From: Lachnospiraceae bacterium UBA2864
GTDB taxonomy: Bacteria; Bacillota; Clostridia; Lachnospirales; Lachnospiraceae
Reading direction: 5' to 3'
Length of the DNA stretch: 29,039 nt
NCBI GenBank assembly: GCA_002350525.1
Contig: DEFA01000025.1
Coordinates: 119,157 to 148,195, forward strand
A program made the position numbers and the translations under genes. Numbering within the stretch: the stretch's first letter is position 1; each line of letters opens with the position of its first letter. The notes below the pieces were generated by a model. It saw nothing but the letters and a program-made list of their open reading frames with translations. It was not told where the DNA came from and searched no databases. Below are positions 1 through 8,399 of the stretch, piece after piece.

Positions 1-596
1 ACTTCATTAACCTTCTCTGTATCTTCAAGGCTTATCGCCTTTAAATTCTTCTCCGCTACCGATTCTATCTCTTCACTTGTGATGAGAAGCTTCTCAGTCA
101 TGTAATCGGTGAGCATCTTTCTGATATCCGAAACGCCTTTTTCTTCATCATGCGGGAATCCGTCTTCACGACAGATATCACATAAAAGTATAACCCTGAA
201 CATCTGCTCGAGATCCCATCTTATATCCTCATTGCCTTCATATTCATCCGTCAGTTTTTCGTAGGATTCTTCCATGTAGGTCATAACTATAAAATACTCA
301 TTGTAAATGTCAGTCACACTTTTATACTTTGCGTATTTTGCATCCGCAGCATCCGGCTTTTGCTCGTAATAATATTCGGATAATCCTTCATAATCTCCTT
401 CCGAATAAAGCCTCTCCATCTCATCCCTCACCATATTCACCTTGCGTGCTTCCTGCCTGGTCTTTTGGTAAGCGGTTATTATGGCTGTCACAAAAACACC
501 TACTATCACAGCCAGTGTAAGAACGAGTTTTTTAACCCGCTTTTTTTTACTCGAACTTCTCTTTTTTGAGGGTCTTTCAGACTCCTTTTTATCCAT
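1..596 (-). CDS. Hypothetical single-pass membrane protein, partial (C-terminus beyond left edge)
   Basis: The ATG at 596 follows a GGAG ribosome binding site 7 bases upstream, and the frame stays open to base 1, giving 198 codons. The product starts with a very basic Ser/Lys stretch (about residues 3-23), then one hydrophobic segment (about 24-42), then a strongly acidic, helical region rich in Glu, Asp and Tyr. This looks like a type II membrane protein with a short cytoplasmic tail and a larger outer domain, or a tail-type regulator. I do not recognise the family. It is transcribed divergently from the phosphate acetyltransferase gene. Nothing in it shows a catalytic motif. Confidence 0.8.
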   Translation of the reverse strand, partial: MDKKESERPSKKRSSSKKKRVKKLVLTLAVIVGVFVTAIITAYQKTRQEARKVNMVRDEMERLYSEGDYEGLSEYYYEQKPDAADAKYAKYKSVTDIYNEYFIVMTYMEESYEKLTDEYEGNEDIRWDLEQMFRVILLCDICREDGFPHDEEKGVSDIRKMLTDYMTEKLLITSEEIESVAEKNLKAISLEDTEKVNE

Positions 597-672
597 AGTA
601 ATTCTCCGCATGTCCATAAAAATAATCAGCTTTTATTATATATTAAAACCGCCTTCTTTGCATCCTTTTTTC

Positions 673-701
673 TTGTTTATGATTATCTGTTGTGCTATAC
701 T
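673..701 (+). promoter_or_regulatory. Sigma-A promoter of pta
   Basis: A -35 box TTGTTT (673-678), a 17-base spacer and a -10 box TATACT (696-701) lie about 65 bases upstream of the pta start. The -10 is preceded by TGC, an extended -10 element. Confidence 0.65.
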
Positions 702-764
702 ATTAGGGAATTTTTTTATTAATCGTAACGCATGTTACGAAATATATTTAGAGAGGTATGAAAA

Positions 765-1754
765 ATGTATAATTTCGGTGAAATGATCAACAGACTGAAA
801 GCCGATCCGAAAACTATCGTTCTTCCGGACGGAAATGATCCTCGTATTCTTGAAGCTTCATCAAGACTTCTTGCAAGTAACTTCATCAAGCCTATCCTTA
901 TAGGTAATCCTGAAGAGATTCATGTTCTTGCAGAAGAAAGCGGTTTCAATATCCGTGGTGCCAATATACTTGACCCAAACAATTACGATAAAATAGACGA
1001 AATGGTTGACGCTTTTGTTGAAATCCGTAAGAATAAGGGCGCTACACCTGAATCAGCAAGGGAAACCCTTAAATCAAACAACTACTTCGGTACAATGCTT
1101 GTAAAGATGGGACTTGCAGACTGCCTTCTCGGTGGTGCATCTTATTCAACAGCAGATACTGTAAGACCTGCATTCCAGCTCATCAAGCCAAAGCCGGGTA
1201 ACAACATTGTTACATCATGTTTTATCCTTGTCCGTCCTAACGCAACAGGCGGAAACGAAGTTCTTGCTATGGGAGACTGTGCTATAACGATCAATCCGAC
1301 AGAGGATAATCTTGTTGAAATAGCTCAGGAGACTATCAAGTGTGCTAAGATATTCGGTGTTGATCCTAAGGTTGCGTTCCTCAGTTTCTCAACAAAGGGT
1401 TCTGCCAAGGATGAAAGCGTTGATAAGATGCGCAACGCAGCTCAGCGTACCAAGGAACTTCTTCCGGACATTCCTATCGACGGTGAGCTTCAGTTTGATG
1501 CTGCTGTTTCACCTAACGTAGCAAAGAAAAAAGCTCCCGGCTCAGAAGTAGCAGGTCACGCAAACACATTCATCTTCCCTGATATCAATGCAGGTAACAT
1601 CGGTTACAAGATTGCTCAGAGATTAGGAAACTTCGAAGCATTCGGACCTCTTCTTCTCGGTCTTAACTCTCCTATCAACGATCTTTCTCGTGGATGTACT
1701 GCTCAGGAAGTATATTCAATGGCAATCATTACTGCTGCTCAGGCATGCAAGTAA
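765..1754 (+). CDS. pta: Phosphate acetyltransferase
   Basis: Phosphotransacetylase (EC 2.3.1.8) interconverts acetyl-CoA plus phosphate with acetyl phosphate plus CoA, the first step of acetate formation and ATP gain in fermenting anaerobes. The 329-residue product is the usual length of the short bacterial enzyme, with the family's opening TIVLPDGNDPRILEAS and the central GGASYSTADTVRPAFQ and NATGGNEVLAMGD regions. An AGAGG ribosome binding site lies 7 bases before the ATG. In many Firmicutes pta is followed by ackA (acetate kinase). Here the gene is followed by a terminator and a convergent dUTPase gene, so ackA must lie elsewhere. Confidence 0.96.
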   Translation: MYNFGEMINRLKADPKTIVLPDGNDPRILEASSRLLASNFIKPILIGNPEEIHVLAEESGFNIRGANILDPNNYDKIDEMVDAFVEIRKNKGATPESARETLKSNNYFGTMLVKMGLADCLLGGASYSTADTVRPAFQLIKPKPGNNIVTSCFILVRPNATGGNEVLAMGDCAITINPTEDNLVEIAQETIKCAKIFGVDPKVAFLSFSTKGSAKDESVDKMRNAAQRTKELLPDIPIDGELQFDAAVSPNVAKKKAPGSEVAGHANTFIFPDINAGNIGYKIAQRLGNFEAFGPLLLGLNSPINDLSRGCTAQEVYSMAIITAAQACK

Positions 1755-1785
1755 ACAGAATATTTCCATTGGGGTTACAATAACG

Positions 1786-1833
1786 AAAGACGGCTTCGGC
1801 AGAAGTTTAAATCTCTGCCAAAGCCGTCTTTTT
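1786..1833. terminator. Bidirectional terminator between pta and dut
   Basis: Inverted repeat with arms AAAGACGGCTTCGGCAGA and the imperfect complement TCTGCCAAAGCCGTCTTT, flanked by T-rich sequence on the plus side and the matching A-run on the other. It serves both converging genes. Confidence 0.9.
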
Positions 1834-1838
1834 AAATA

Positions 1839-2288
1839 CTATCTTCTTCCTGTGGAACCGAACCCGCCAGTTCCTCTCGCGGTATCGGAAAGTTCATCCA
1901 CTACATTAAACAGTCCGCGAATATACGGAGTGATGATCATCTGTGCAACTCTTTCCCCCGGTTCCACAACCTGTGTTTCTCCGGAATGATTATGCAGCGA
2001 TACCATAATCTCCCCTCTGTAATCCGAATCAACTACCCCGACCTTATTGGCGGGAGCCAGTCCTTTTTTTGTTGCAAGACCGCTTCGTGCATAGATAAGA
2101 CCCGCATATCCTTCCGGAAGCTCCATGGCTATTCCGGTTTTTATCATAACCGTCTCTCCGCCGGCTATCCGGATTTCTTCATCCATACATGCATACAGAT
2201 CCGCGCCCGCCGCAAAGTCGGTACCGTAAGCCGGAACAACCGCTCCATCTCTGAGTTTCTTGATATTTACCTGTACTGCCTGTACCAT
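1839..2288 (-). CDS. dut: dUTP diphosphatase (dUTPase)
   Basis: Hydrolyses dUTP to dUMP and pyrophosphate, keeping uracil out of DNA and supplying dUMP for thymidylate synthesis. All five motifs of the homotrimeric dUTPase family are visible in the 149-residue product: AGADLYA, ARSGLA, GVVDSDYRGEI, RVAQMII and the C-terminal RGTGGFGSTG arm that closes over the nucleotide. The start is set at 2288 (product MVQAVQVNIKKL) because GGAGG lies 6 bases upstream. A start 24 bases earlier has no ribosome binding site. Confidence 0.95.
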   Translation of the reverse strand: MVQAVQVNIKKLRDGAVVPAYGTDFAAGADLYACMDEEIRIAGGETVMIKTGIAMELPEGYAGLIYARSGLATKKGLAPANKVGVVDSDYRGEIMVSLHNHSGETQVVEPGERVAQMIITPYIRGLFNVVDELSDTARGTGGFGSTGRR

Positions 2289-2356
2289 TACTTTCCTCCA
2301 TACCACTTGCATTAATAATCGTTAATCTCTTTAAGTATTTCGTATCATCATTCATG

Positions 2357-2385
2357 ATTATACCCTTTGTTAAAGGATTTTTCAC
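2357..2385 (-). promoter_or_regulatory. Promoter of dut
   Basis: On the minus strand, -35 GTGAAA (2380-2385), a 17-base spacer and a perfect -10 TATAAT (2357-2362), about 70 bases before the dut start. The spacer contains the dyad CCTTT-GTT-AAAGG. The -35 box directly abuts that of the divergent promoter. Confidence 0.6.
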
Positions 2386-2414
2386 TTTATTTTTATGCCT
2401 TATTGTGCTATCAT
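2386..2414 (+). promoter_or_regulatory. Promoter of the trigger-factor lipoprotein gene
   Basis: Extended -10 TGCTATCAT (TATCAT at 2409-2414) with a weak -35 TTTATT (2386-2391) at 17-base spacing, about 58 bases before the start codon. The -35 is poor, so the TG extension probably carries recognition. Confidence 0.5.
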
Positions 2415-2472
2415 AATCAAGTTATTTGCAAAAAATAACTACATATTTAAATATTGAAAGGACAGCACAGTA

Positions 2473-3654
2473 ATGAAGTTTAAATTCAGACACTTATGTG
2501 CAGCATTGGCAGGAGCCATGCTTCTTACCTCATTCAGCGGATGCGGTGCAGGTACAGCCGACGACGGTGACGTAGTGAGACAATTAAAAAAGGAATACAG
2601 CAGTCTTGTAAAACTCGGTGATTATAAGGGAATTACTTATGTACCGGCTGACACAACAGTAACCGACGAAGATGTGCAGAACGAACTTGATTCTCTTGTA
2701 CATCAGAACTCGACAAAAGAAGAGATCACAACTGGAACAGCCACCTGGGGCGACGCAGTAAATATCGATTACGTCGGATATATGGACGGCGAAGCTTTTG
2801 ATGGCGGAAATACTCAGGGCGCGGGTACTGTTATAACACTTGGAAGCAGCGGTTATATCGACAACTTTGACGAGCAGATAGTAGGTCATAAACCGGGAGA
2901 CACCTTTGATGTAAATGTAACTTTTCCTGAAGATTATGGTGCTGCAGATCTCGCAGGCAAGCCTGCACGATTCGAGACCACACTTAATTTCATTCAGGGT
3001 GAGGATATAATTCCTACTGTTAACGACGAATTCATCAAGACCGCAACACAGGATGCATATTCAACGGTTGATGAATATATGCAGGCAACCAGAGAAAAGC
3101 TTCAGCAGCAGGCAGACGAAAGCGCTGTAGATTCAGATAAACATTCTGTTCTCCAGGCTGTTATAGATCAGACAACAATTATCGAATATCCGGAACAGGA
3201 ACTTCAGGATCGTATAGATCAGGTAACTGCTATGTATGAGGATTATGCAGCATCCAACGGTGTTGACCTTGAAACTCTTCTCTCATACTCTTTCGGATAC
3301 GACGCAGAATCATTCCAATCATTCCTTAAGGAATCAATTGAAGCTTATATCCGTGAGAAGATGGTAGTTGTAGCCATCGCAAATGCAGAAGGAATATCTG
3401 CTTCCGATGAAGAGAAGGATGCAAAGATTAAAGATCTTCTCGAGCAGACAGGCATAACCGATGTATCTGAACTGAATGCACAGTATGGATATGAAGAAGA
3501 GGATTATTACATGCTCGTTCTTGAAGAGAAAGTCGTAGACTTCCTCTATGAAAATGCAACTCCGACTTCATCACCTACAGACGCTTCATCTGAAGTAGCA
3601 ACAGAAGCAGCGACAGAGGCCGTAACAGAAACGACAACAGAGGCAGCAGAATAA
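2473..3654 (+). CDS. Extracytoplasmic trigger-factor-like FKBP peptidyl-prolyl isomerase (lipoprotein)
   Basis: The 393-residue product opens with a lipoprotein signal peptide ending in FSGC, so Cys24 is the likely lipidation site and the protein should sit on the outer face of the membrane. Residues about 91-176 form an FKBP-type prolyl isomerase domain (GDAVNIDYVGYMDGEAFDGG, then PGDTFDVNVTFPEDYG). Residues about 181-360 match the helical C-terminal chaperone domain of trigger factor. The N-terminal ribosome-binding domain of cytosolic trigger factor is absent, so this is probably an exported foldase, in role similar to PrsA. The last 35 residues are a Thr/Ser/Glu-rich low-complexity tail. 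AAAGGA lies 10 bases before the ATG. Confidence 0.88.
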   Translation: MKFKFRHLCAALAGAMLLTSFSGCGAGTADDGDVVRQLKKEYSSLVKLGDYKGITYVPADTTVTDEDVQNELDSLVHQNSTKEEITTGTATWGDAVNIDYVGYMDGEAFDGGNTQGAGTVITLGSSGYIDNFDEQIVGHKPGDTFDVNVTFPEDYGAADLAGKPARFETTLNFIQGEDIIPTVNDEFIKTATQDAYSTVDEYMQATREKLQQQADESAVDSDKHSVLQAVIDQTTIIEYPEQELQDRIDQVTAMYEDYAASNGVDLETLLSYSFGYDAESFQSFLKESIEAYIREKMVVVAIANAEGISASDEEKDAKIKDLLEQTGITDVSELNAQYGYEEEDYYMLVLEEKVVDFLYENATPTSSPTDASSEVATEAATEAVTETTTEAAE

Positions 3655-3739
3655 TCATTGCATGTCATAAAAGGTGTCATGAGATGCTTTTGACACTTAC
3701 ATCATAATATGTAATCAGAATATAGAAGGAGATGCGACT

Positions 3740-5011
3740 ATGAAAGACGAAACACTCTGCCTGCATGCAGGCTATTCACCTAAGAACACAGAACCGGGAG
3801 CATTACCGATCGTACAGAGTACAACTTACAGATTTGACAAGACACAGGATATCGCCGATGTATTCGATGATCCTACAAAAGCTCTTATCTATTCACGATT
3901 TGCCAACCCTACAGTTATGGCTGTTGAAGAAAAGATCAACCAGCTTGAAGGCGGTGTAGGTGCTATGGCCACTTCATCAGGTCAGGCCGCATCACTTCTT
4001 TCAATCCTTAATATAGCTCAGGCCGGTGACAGCATTGTGTCGGTTCCTGAAATCTACGGAGGAACCGTTAACCTCTTCGCTTTCACGCTTAAGAAGCTTG
4101 GTATCGAATGTATCTTCGTAAGTCAGGATTCAACAGATGAGGAAATCAAGGCTGCATTTAAGCCTAATACAAAGGCAGTATTCGGTGAAACAATTGCCAA
4201 TCCCGCACTTACGGTATTTGATATAGAGAGATTTGCGAGAATCGCTCACGAGCAGGGCGTTCCTCTTATCGTAGATAATACTTTTGCTACCCCTATCCTC
4301 TGCAAGCCTTTCCGCTACGGTGCGGATATAGTAGTTCATTCCACAACAAAGTACATGGATGGTCATGCAGTACAGGGCGGCGGTATTATCGTAGACAGCG
4401 GTAATTTCAACTGGGATAACGGAAAGTTCCCTGAACTTGTTGAGCCGGATGAAAGCTATCACGGAATCTCTTATACGAAAAAGTACGGCAAGCAGGCATA
4501 CATTCTTAAGGCTCGTATGCAGCTGATGAGAGACTTCGGATGTTATCCCGCAGCCCACTCGGCATTTCTGCTTAACCTCGGTCTTGAGACACTTGCTGTA
4601 CGTATGGAGCAGTATTATAAGAACGCAATCAAGGTTGCTGAATTCCTTGAGAATAACGAAAACATCGAGTCTGTCACATACCCTGCACTTCCATCGGATA
4701 AGAACTACGCTCTCTGCCAGAAATACCTCGGAGGTAAGAGCTGCGGCGTTATCTCCTTTGTAATCAAGGGCGGAAGAAATGCAGCCATGAAATTCATGGA
4801 CAGCCTCAAGCTTGCTTGTAACGAAGTTCATGTTGCCGATATCAGAACCTGCGTACTTCATCCTGCAAGTGAAACACATCGTCAGCTTACAGATGAGCAG
4901 CTTGTTGCAGCCGGAATCGAAGGCGGAATGATCCGCTTCTCGGTAGGACTTGAAAATGTAGATGACATCATTGATGATATCAAAGCCGGATTTGCCGCAA
5001 TGAATGACTGA
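3740..5011 (+). CDS. metY: O-acetylhomoserine sulfhydrylase (aminocarboxypropyltransferase)
   Basis: PLP-dependent Cys/Met-metabolism family enzyme, 423 residues. The PLP-binding lysine is K204 in HSTTKYMDGHAVQGG. The aspartate that contacts the PLP nitrogen is in IVDNTFATP, and YSRFANPT and SSGQAA are further active-site segments. The length and the EIYGGTVNLF and FNWDNGKFPEL segments fit the O-acetylhomoserine sulfhydrylase (MetY) branch, which makes homocysteine from O-acetylhomoserine and sulfide. A methionine gamma-lyase or cystathionine synthase activity cannot be excluded from sequence alone. A strong GAAGGAG site precedes the ATG. Upstream (3690-3695) is a perfect TTGACA without a convincing -10, so co-transcription with the gene before it is possible. 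No S-box or T-box leader is visible. Confidence 0.88.
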   Translation: MKDETLCLHAGYSPKNTEPGALPIVQSTTYRFDKTQDIADVFDDPTKALIYSRFANPTVMAVEEKINQLEGGVGAMATSSGQAASLLSILNIAQAGDSIVSVPEIYGGTVNLFAFTLKKLGIECIFVSQDSTDEEIKAAFKPNTKAVFGETIANPALTVFDIERFARIAHEQGVPLIVDNTFATPILCKPFRYGADIVVHSTTKYMDGHAVQGGGIIVDSGNFNWDNGKFPELVEPDESYHGISYTKKYGKQAYILKARMQLMRDFGCYPAAHSAFLLNLGLETLAVRMEQYYKNAIKVAEFLENNENIESVTYPALPSDKNYALCQKYLGGKSCGVISFVIKGGRNAAMKFMDSLKLACNEVHVADIRTCVLHPASETHRQLTDEQLVAAGIEGGMIRFSVGLENVDDIIDDIKAGFAAMND

Positions 5012-5042
5012 TACATAATGACTGATACATAATGACTGATAA
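5003..5042 (+). repeat. 14-bp tandem repeat over the metY stop codon
   Basis: AATGACTGATACAT occurs twice in full (5003-5016, 5017-5030) and once in part (5031-5040). The first copy contains the metY stop codon TGA, and later copies carry further TGA triplets. Confidence 0.85.
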
Positions 5043-5086
5043 ACAAAATACTTAGTGAAATGCGCTGACTTTGCGTATCATTATAA

Positions 5087-5114
5087 AAGGGCTGTCTCAA
5101 ACGAGACAGCCCTT
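5087..5114. terminator. Bidirectional terminator after metY
   Basis: Perfect 12-bp stem AAGGGCTGTCTC / GAGACAGCCCTT with a 4-base loop. It is followed by ATTTTA on the plus side and by TTATAA on the minus side. It ends metY and the convergent GGDEF gene. Confidence 0.9.
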
Positions 5115-5132
5115 ATTTTACATATTTAAGAT

Positions 5133-6044
5133 TTACTCATCATCCTGAGCAACCATTGTATCTGCTTCAAACTTAATATCTGTAACATCATAGTATTCCG
5201 CATCTTCCCACTGATGCATGATTCTCTCCCGAACCTTCTCTATATATCTTTCAGTCATCTCCGGAAGAAGGATAAAGTACTGATTTGTCCGGCTCTGCAT
5301 CATGATATCACTCTTTCGGAGTGTATGATTGATAACCTTTCCGAAAGTTTTGGCAACCTCCGCGAATTCGTCCATACTCATATCTACCGTAGGCTCAATC
5401 GTTATCAGAAGTTTCGAAGCAACCCCCTTATAAGTCTGGATATATCTTCTGAGATACTTATAAACGATACTGAAATAATCATAATCCAGCCAGAGAGCTC
5501 CCTTATAATGATTACCCTCATCCATGGAATTGCTGATCGTCTGAAGACCGTCAATCCGCACCTCATCATTATCTGACTTATTGTAATAAGCACATCCGTG
5601 ATTGCCTGTCTGCTTGATATATTCAAGTGCCATATAAGCCTTATGGAAAAGATCTTCGTATATCCTTCCGTGCTCCGGAATAAATACACCTCCGATAGAA
5701 GCCCCGAGAAGGATCTTCATATCCGTCCCTATAAGAGCCTTTGCCGATGCGGATATCCTGTTGTTTATCTCAGCTGCAAGCCTTGCAAATGCTCCCTTAT
5801 CAAGAAGCCCCCTGCAGAATACCACAAATTCATCTCCTTCGAGACAGCCCTTTATATCACTGTCCTCACAACAGTCACCAATAATCTCGGCACACTTCTC
5901 AAGCATAATGTCACCCATATCATGGCCATATACATCATTGAAAAGTTCGAAGCTGTCAAGATTGATCAGCATGAGTAATCCCTCATCACTTCTGCAGGCA
6001 TCCTGAAGCTGCTGAATAACACTTACTCTATCCGACGCAACCAT
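5133..6044 (-). CDS. Tandem GGDEF-domain protein, probably cytoplasmic
   Basis: The start at 6044 (MVASDRVSVIQQ) has GGGGG 8 bases upstream. The frame extends further 5' but without an initiation signal. Of 303 residues, about 1-165 are a GGDEF domain: INLDSFELFNDVYGHDMGD matches the metal/GTP-binding first half, and the signature is EGDEF (69-73) with Glu for the first Gly. No RxxD inhibitory site precedes it. Residues about 195-300 resemble a second, degenerate GGDEF fold in which the signature has become SRTNQYF. No membrane segment or sensor domain is visible. Diguanylate cyclase activity is uncertain; a GTP- or c-di-GMP-binding regulator is the alternative. It is the last gene of the signalling cluster and also has its own promoter. 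Confidence 0.82.
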   Translation of the reverse strand: MVASDRVSVIQQLQDACRSDEGLLMLINLDSFELFNDVYGHDMGDIMLEKCAEIIGDCCEDSDIKGCLEGDEFVVFCRGLLDKGAFARLAAEINNRISASAKALIGTDMKILLGASIGGVFIPEHGRIYEDLFHKAYMALEYIKQTGNHGCAYYNKSDNDEVRIDGLQTISNSMDEGNHYKGALWLDYDYFSIVYKYLRRYIQTYKGVASKLLITIEPTVDMSMDEFAEVAKTFGKVINHTLRKSDIMMQSRTNQYFILLPEMTERYIEKVRERIMHQWEDAEYYDVTDIKFEADTMVAQDDE

Positions 6045-6101
6045 CCTAAAAACCCCCTTTGATTTCACAAATAACCTATATATCACAAAAAACCAATATA
6101 T

Positions 6102-6130
6102 ATGATAGCATTCTATTAATGTATTTTCAA
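6102..6130 (-). promoter_or_regulatory. Promoter of the tandem GGDEF gene
   Basis: Minus strand: -35 TTGAAA (6125-6130), 17-base spacer, -10 TATCAT (6102-6107) preceded by TGC (extended -10). About 58 bases before the start at 6044. Confidence 0.65.
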
Positions 6131-6163
6131 CAATATCATTATCGTTACTATGAACGAAAAATA

Positions 6164-6454
6164 TCAATCTATAGGATCCTCATCATTTCCTATTTTTTCA
6201 AATCTGTACTTCTGCTTAATATTCGGATACTTCTCATGATCGACCTTCCCCATGAACATCTCATACGGACGGACGTACATACGAAAATCTCCGTAAAGAG
6301 CCTGGTATACTACTACCATTTCCTTTGTCTCCGTATGTTCGGCTATGGCAACTATCTTATACAGATATTTATTAGCCTTTGCCTCATCATCAGTAACTGT
6401 CTCCCTCTTAAAATGTCTTACTATATCACCCGCATGTAACCTTCTGTTCCTCAT
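6164..6454 (-). CDS. DUF1653 domain protein
   Basis: Small 96-residue protein that is almost entirely a DUF1653 domain: GDIVRHFKRE, then YKIVAIAEHTETKEMVVVYQALYG, then VRPYEMFMGKVD and QKYRF. The family is widespread; its function is unknown to me. Its ATG overlaps the stop codon of the upstream GGDEF-EAL gene (ATGA). AGGAGG lies 7 bases before it, inside the end of that gene, so the two are translationally coupled. Its position between two c-di-GMP genes is suggestive but proves nothing about its role. Confidence 0.88.
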   Translation of the reverse strand: MRNRRLHAGDIVRHFKRETVTDDEAKANKYLYKIVAIAEHTETKEMVVVYQALYGDFRMYVRPYEMFMGKVDHEKYPNIKQKYRFEKIGNDEDPID

Positions 6455-8334
6455 ACTGCATCCTCCTGAACATACTCCGAAAGCGGTTTTGGCTTACCGA
6501 AATAGAATCCCTGAAGTTTCTCGCATCCTATACTTGTAAGATACTCTGCCTGCTCTTCGGTTTCGACTCCTTCAACAAGGGTTCTCATTCCCATCAGTTC
6601 AGCCATCTGTACTATACTGTTAATAAGCGTCTTTGATTTAACGTTACTGTCAAAATTCCTGAGAAATGCCATATCTATCTTAAGAACGTCGAATGAATAA
6701 TCTTTAAGAACATTGAGCGAGGAGTACCCGGCGCCAAAATCATCCAGCCACAACTGTATCCCCTTGTCCTTAATAAGCGACGTAGCCGCTCTTACCTTGC
6801 CCTCTCTTTCCGAAAGAGCACTCTCCGTAATCTCGACATATAATTTTTCCTTCTTAACCTGATACCGGGACATAAATATATCCATCTCTTCAGCCACATT
6901 CATCAGCTCAAAATCAAGTCTGGAAAAGTTCACCGACACAGGGATATCCCTATTCATAACCCCCATATGATTACTTATATCTTTACATACTATCTCCAGT
7001 ATCTTTCTGTCCAGCTTGTGTATCAGTCTGTATTCCTCCAGAGCAGGTATAAAGAGCCCCGGATTCATAAGACCGTAAACCGGATCGATCCACCTTGCCA
7101 ATGCCTCAAAATTACATATGGATCTGTCCTTCGCATATACTACCGGTTGATAAAAAACTTCAATATATCCCTTTTCTATCGCCTCATCTATATGATTTAT
7201 AATATATTGCCTGCGGCTAAAATCCTCAGCCAGTTTCTTATCATACTCGTTATAATCAGTATCGTAGATCTTCTTTATCATGGAGCAGGCATATCTCGCC
7301 CTGTCACATGCAACAGCTATGTCCTCATCCGGTTCGGTCGGTACATACGATCCAACCTTCATCTTAAGCCTTGTATCCGGATAATTCTCGGCTACATATC
7401 TCTGAAGCTTCTCTATCTTTTCCTTCGCACCGTTCCTGCCTGTCATGACAGCAAAATGATCATCTGAGATTCTCGCATATACCGATCCGGAAAAGCATTC
7501 TCCGATCATTGACGCAACCGAACACAGAAGCTCGTTTCCACTTTCAAACCCCTGTTTCTCATTATAAGATTTGAAATGCAGGATATCCATAAACAGGACC
7601 ATATATTCTTTATCCGGAAGATTCTTCAGTTCCTCCGCAGCTGTCTTCCGGAAATAATTCATATTCGGTATTCCCGTAAGTTCATCAGTTACAGAAAGCC
7701 TCTCAAGCCGCTCATCTCTCTCAGCTTCGGCAAGACGCTGATGATATACCGCAAGACTAAGCATTACGATAGATATCCAGAGTGTAAAATAGTTCACCTT
7801 TGTGGCATATGTCATCTCAATTCCCGGAGCACTATACATCATAAGATAGAACACAAGGAATATTCCTCCGGTAAACACAATCGATACTATCGGTCTCCAG
7901 TTGAGGATTCCTACAACAAAGATAATCATCATTACAAAGCATAATATCTGCTCACCCCGGGTATAATCCAAATATGATATGGATATTCCGAAATATACGG
8001 CAATAGCAGAAAAGGCAATCATAACAATAGTACCCCATAGTCTGCCCCTGAATCTGTTTCCGCGGCGATTCAGGTATCTGACCGAAATATATATCATAAT
8101 GACAGCCGTAAAAAGAAAAACCATATACAGCGCCATATGCTGCACATACCATTCGTTAGATCTCGAATCGTCGCCCGTGAATAACCTGTGAAACAGGCTC
8201 ATCAGCATCCACAATTCCAACACTATGATAACGATCGACATATATATACTGGATCTGAAATTCGCTACAGTGAAGTACTCATCTACATATTCAGTTCTTT
8301 TTCCAATTCCCAACCAATGAAAAAGCTTTTTCAT
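6451..8334 (-). CDS. Membrane GGDEF-EAL protein, likely c-di-GMP phosphodiesterase
   Basis: The 627-residue product has six predicted membrane segments within residues 31-198, a coiled linker, a GGDEF-like domain (about 212-365) and an EAL domain (about 385-620). The GGDEF signature is SDDHF (290-294), so cyclase activity is unlikely and GTP sensing is possible. The EAL domain keeps the expected catalytic and metal-binding residues: E410 in FEALARW, N469 in SVNFS, E501 in EITES, DD531-532 in DDFGAGYSS, K552 in LKIDMAF and E588 in LVEGVET. Predicted role: hydrolysis of c-di-GMP under control of a membrane sensor. The gene lies downstream of a stand-alone PAS gene and overlaps the DUF1653 gene. 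Confidence 0.92.
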   Translation of the reverse strand: MKKLFHWLGIGKRTEYVDEYFTVANFRSSIYMSIVIIVLELWMLMSLFHRLFTGDDSRSNEWYVQHMALYMVFLFTAVIMIYISVRYLNRRGNRFRGRLWGTIVMIAFSAIAVYFGISISYLDYTRGEQILCFVMMIIFVVGILNWRPIVSIVFTGGIFLVFYLMMYSAPGIEMTYATKVNYFTLWISIVMLSLAVYHQRLAEAERDERLERLSVTDELTGIPNMNYFRKTAAEELKNLPDKEYMVLFMDILHFKSYNEKQGFESGNELLCSVASMIGECFSGSVYARISDDHFAVMTGRNGAKEKIEKLQRYVAENYPDTRLKMKVGSYVPTEPDEDIAVACDRARYACSMIKKIYDTDYNEYDKKLAEDFSRRQYIINHIDEAIEKGYIEVFYQPVVYAKDRSICNFEALARWIDPVYGLMNPGLFIPALEEYRLIHKLDRKILEIVCKDISNHMGVMNRDIPVSVNFSRLDFELMNVAEEMDIFMSRYQVKKEKLYVEITESALSEREGKVRAATSLIKDKGIQLWLDDFGAGYSSLNVLKDYSFDVLKIDMAFLRNFDSNVKSKTLINSIVQMAELMGMRTLVEGVETEEQAEYLTSIGCEKLQGFYFGKPKPLSEYVQEDAV

Positions 8335-8399
8335 AATATTATCTCATATCTCCAAAAGCACAGAAATCATCAAATGGTGCAGGTTTTGAATATCATCCT

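Noticed and set aside
2179..2385. Minus-strand 68-codon frame starting near the dut promoter
   Set aside because: Overlaps the 5' end of dut in another frame, and its first codons lie upstream of the -10 box, so it would not be on the transcript.
3690..3695. Perfect TTGACA upstream of metY as a promoter
   Set aside because: No acceptable -10 box occurs at 15-19 bases downstream, so I did not list it as a feature.
3655..3739. S-box or other sulfur-related riboswitch before metY, and a terminator after the foldase gene
   Set aside because: Only a 6-bp stem (GTGTCA/TGACAC) with a 10-base loop and no T-run is present, and the gap of 85 bases cannot hold a SAM riboswitch.
4130..4879. Minus-strand open frame of 249 codons inside metY
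   Set aside because: It is wholly antisense to a clear PLP-enzyme gene, starts without a ribosome binding site and resembles no protein family; the frame is open by codon bias of the real gene.
6967..7467. Plus-strand open frame of 166 codons within the GGDEF-EAL gene
   Set aside because: Antisense shadow of a gene with intact EAL motifs; composition rich in Ile/Tyr/Leu as expected from reversed codons.
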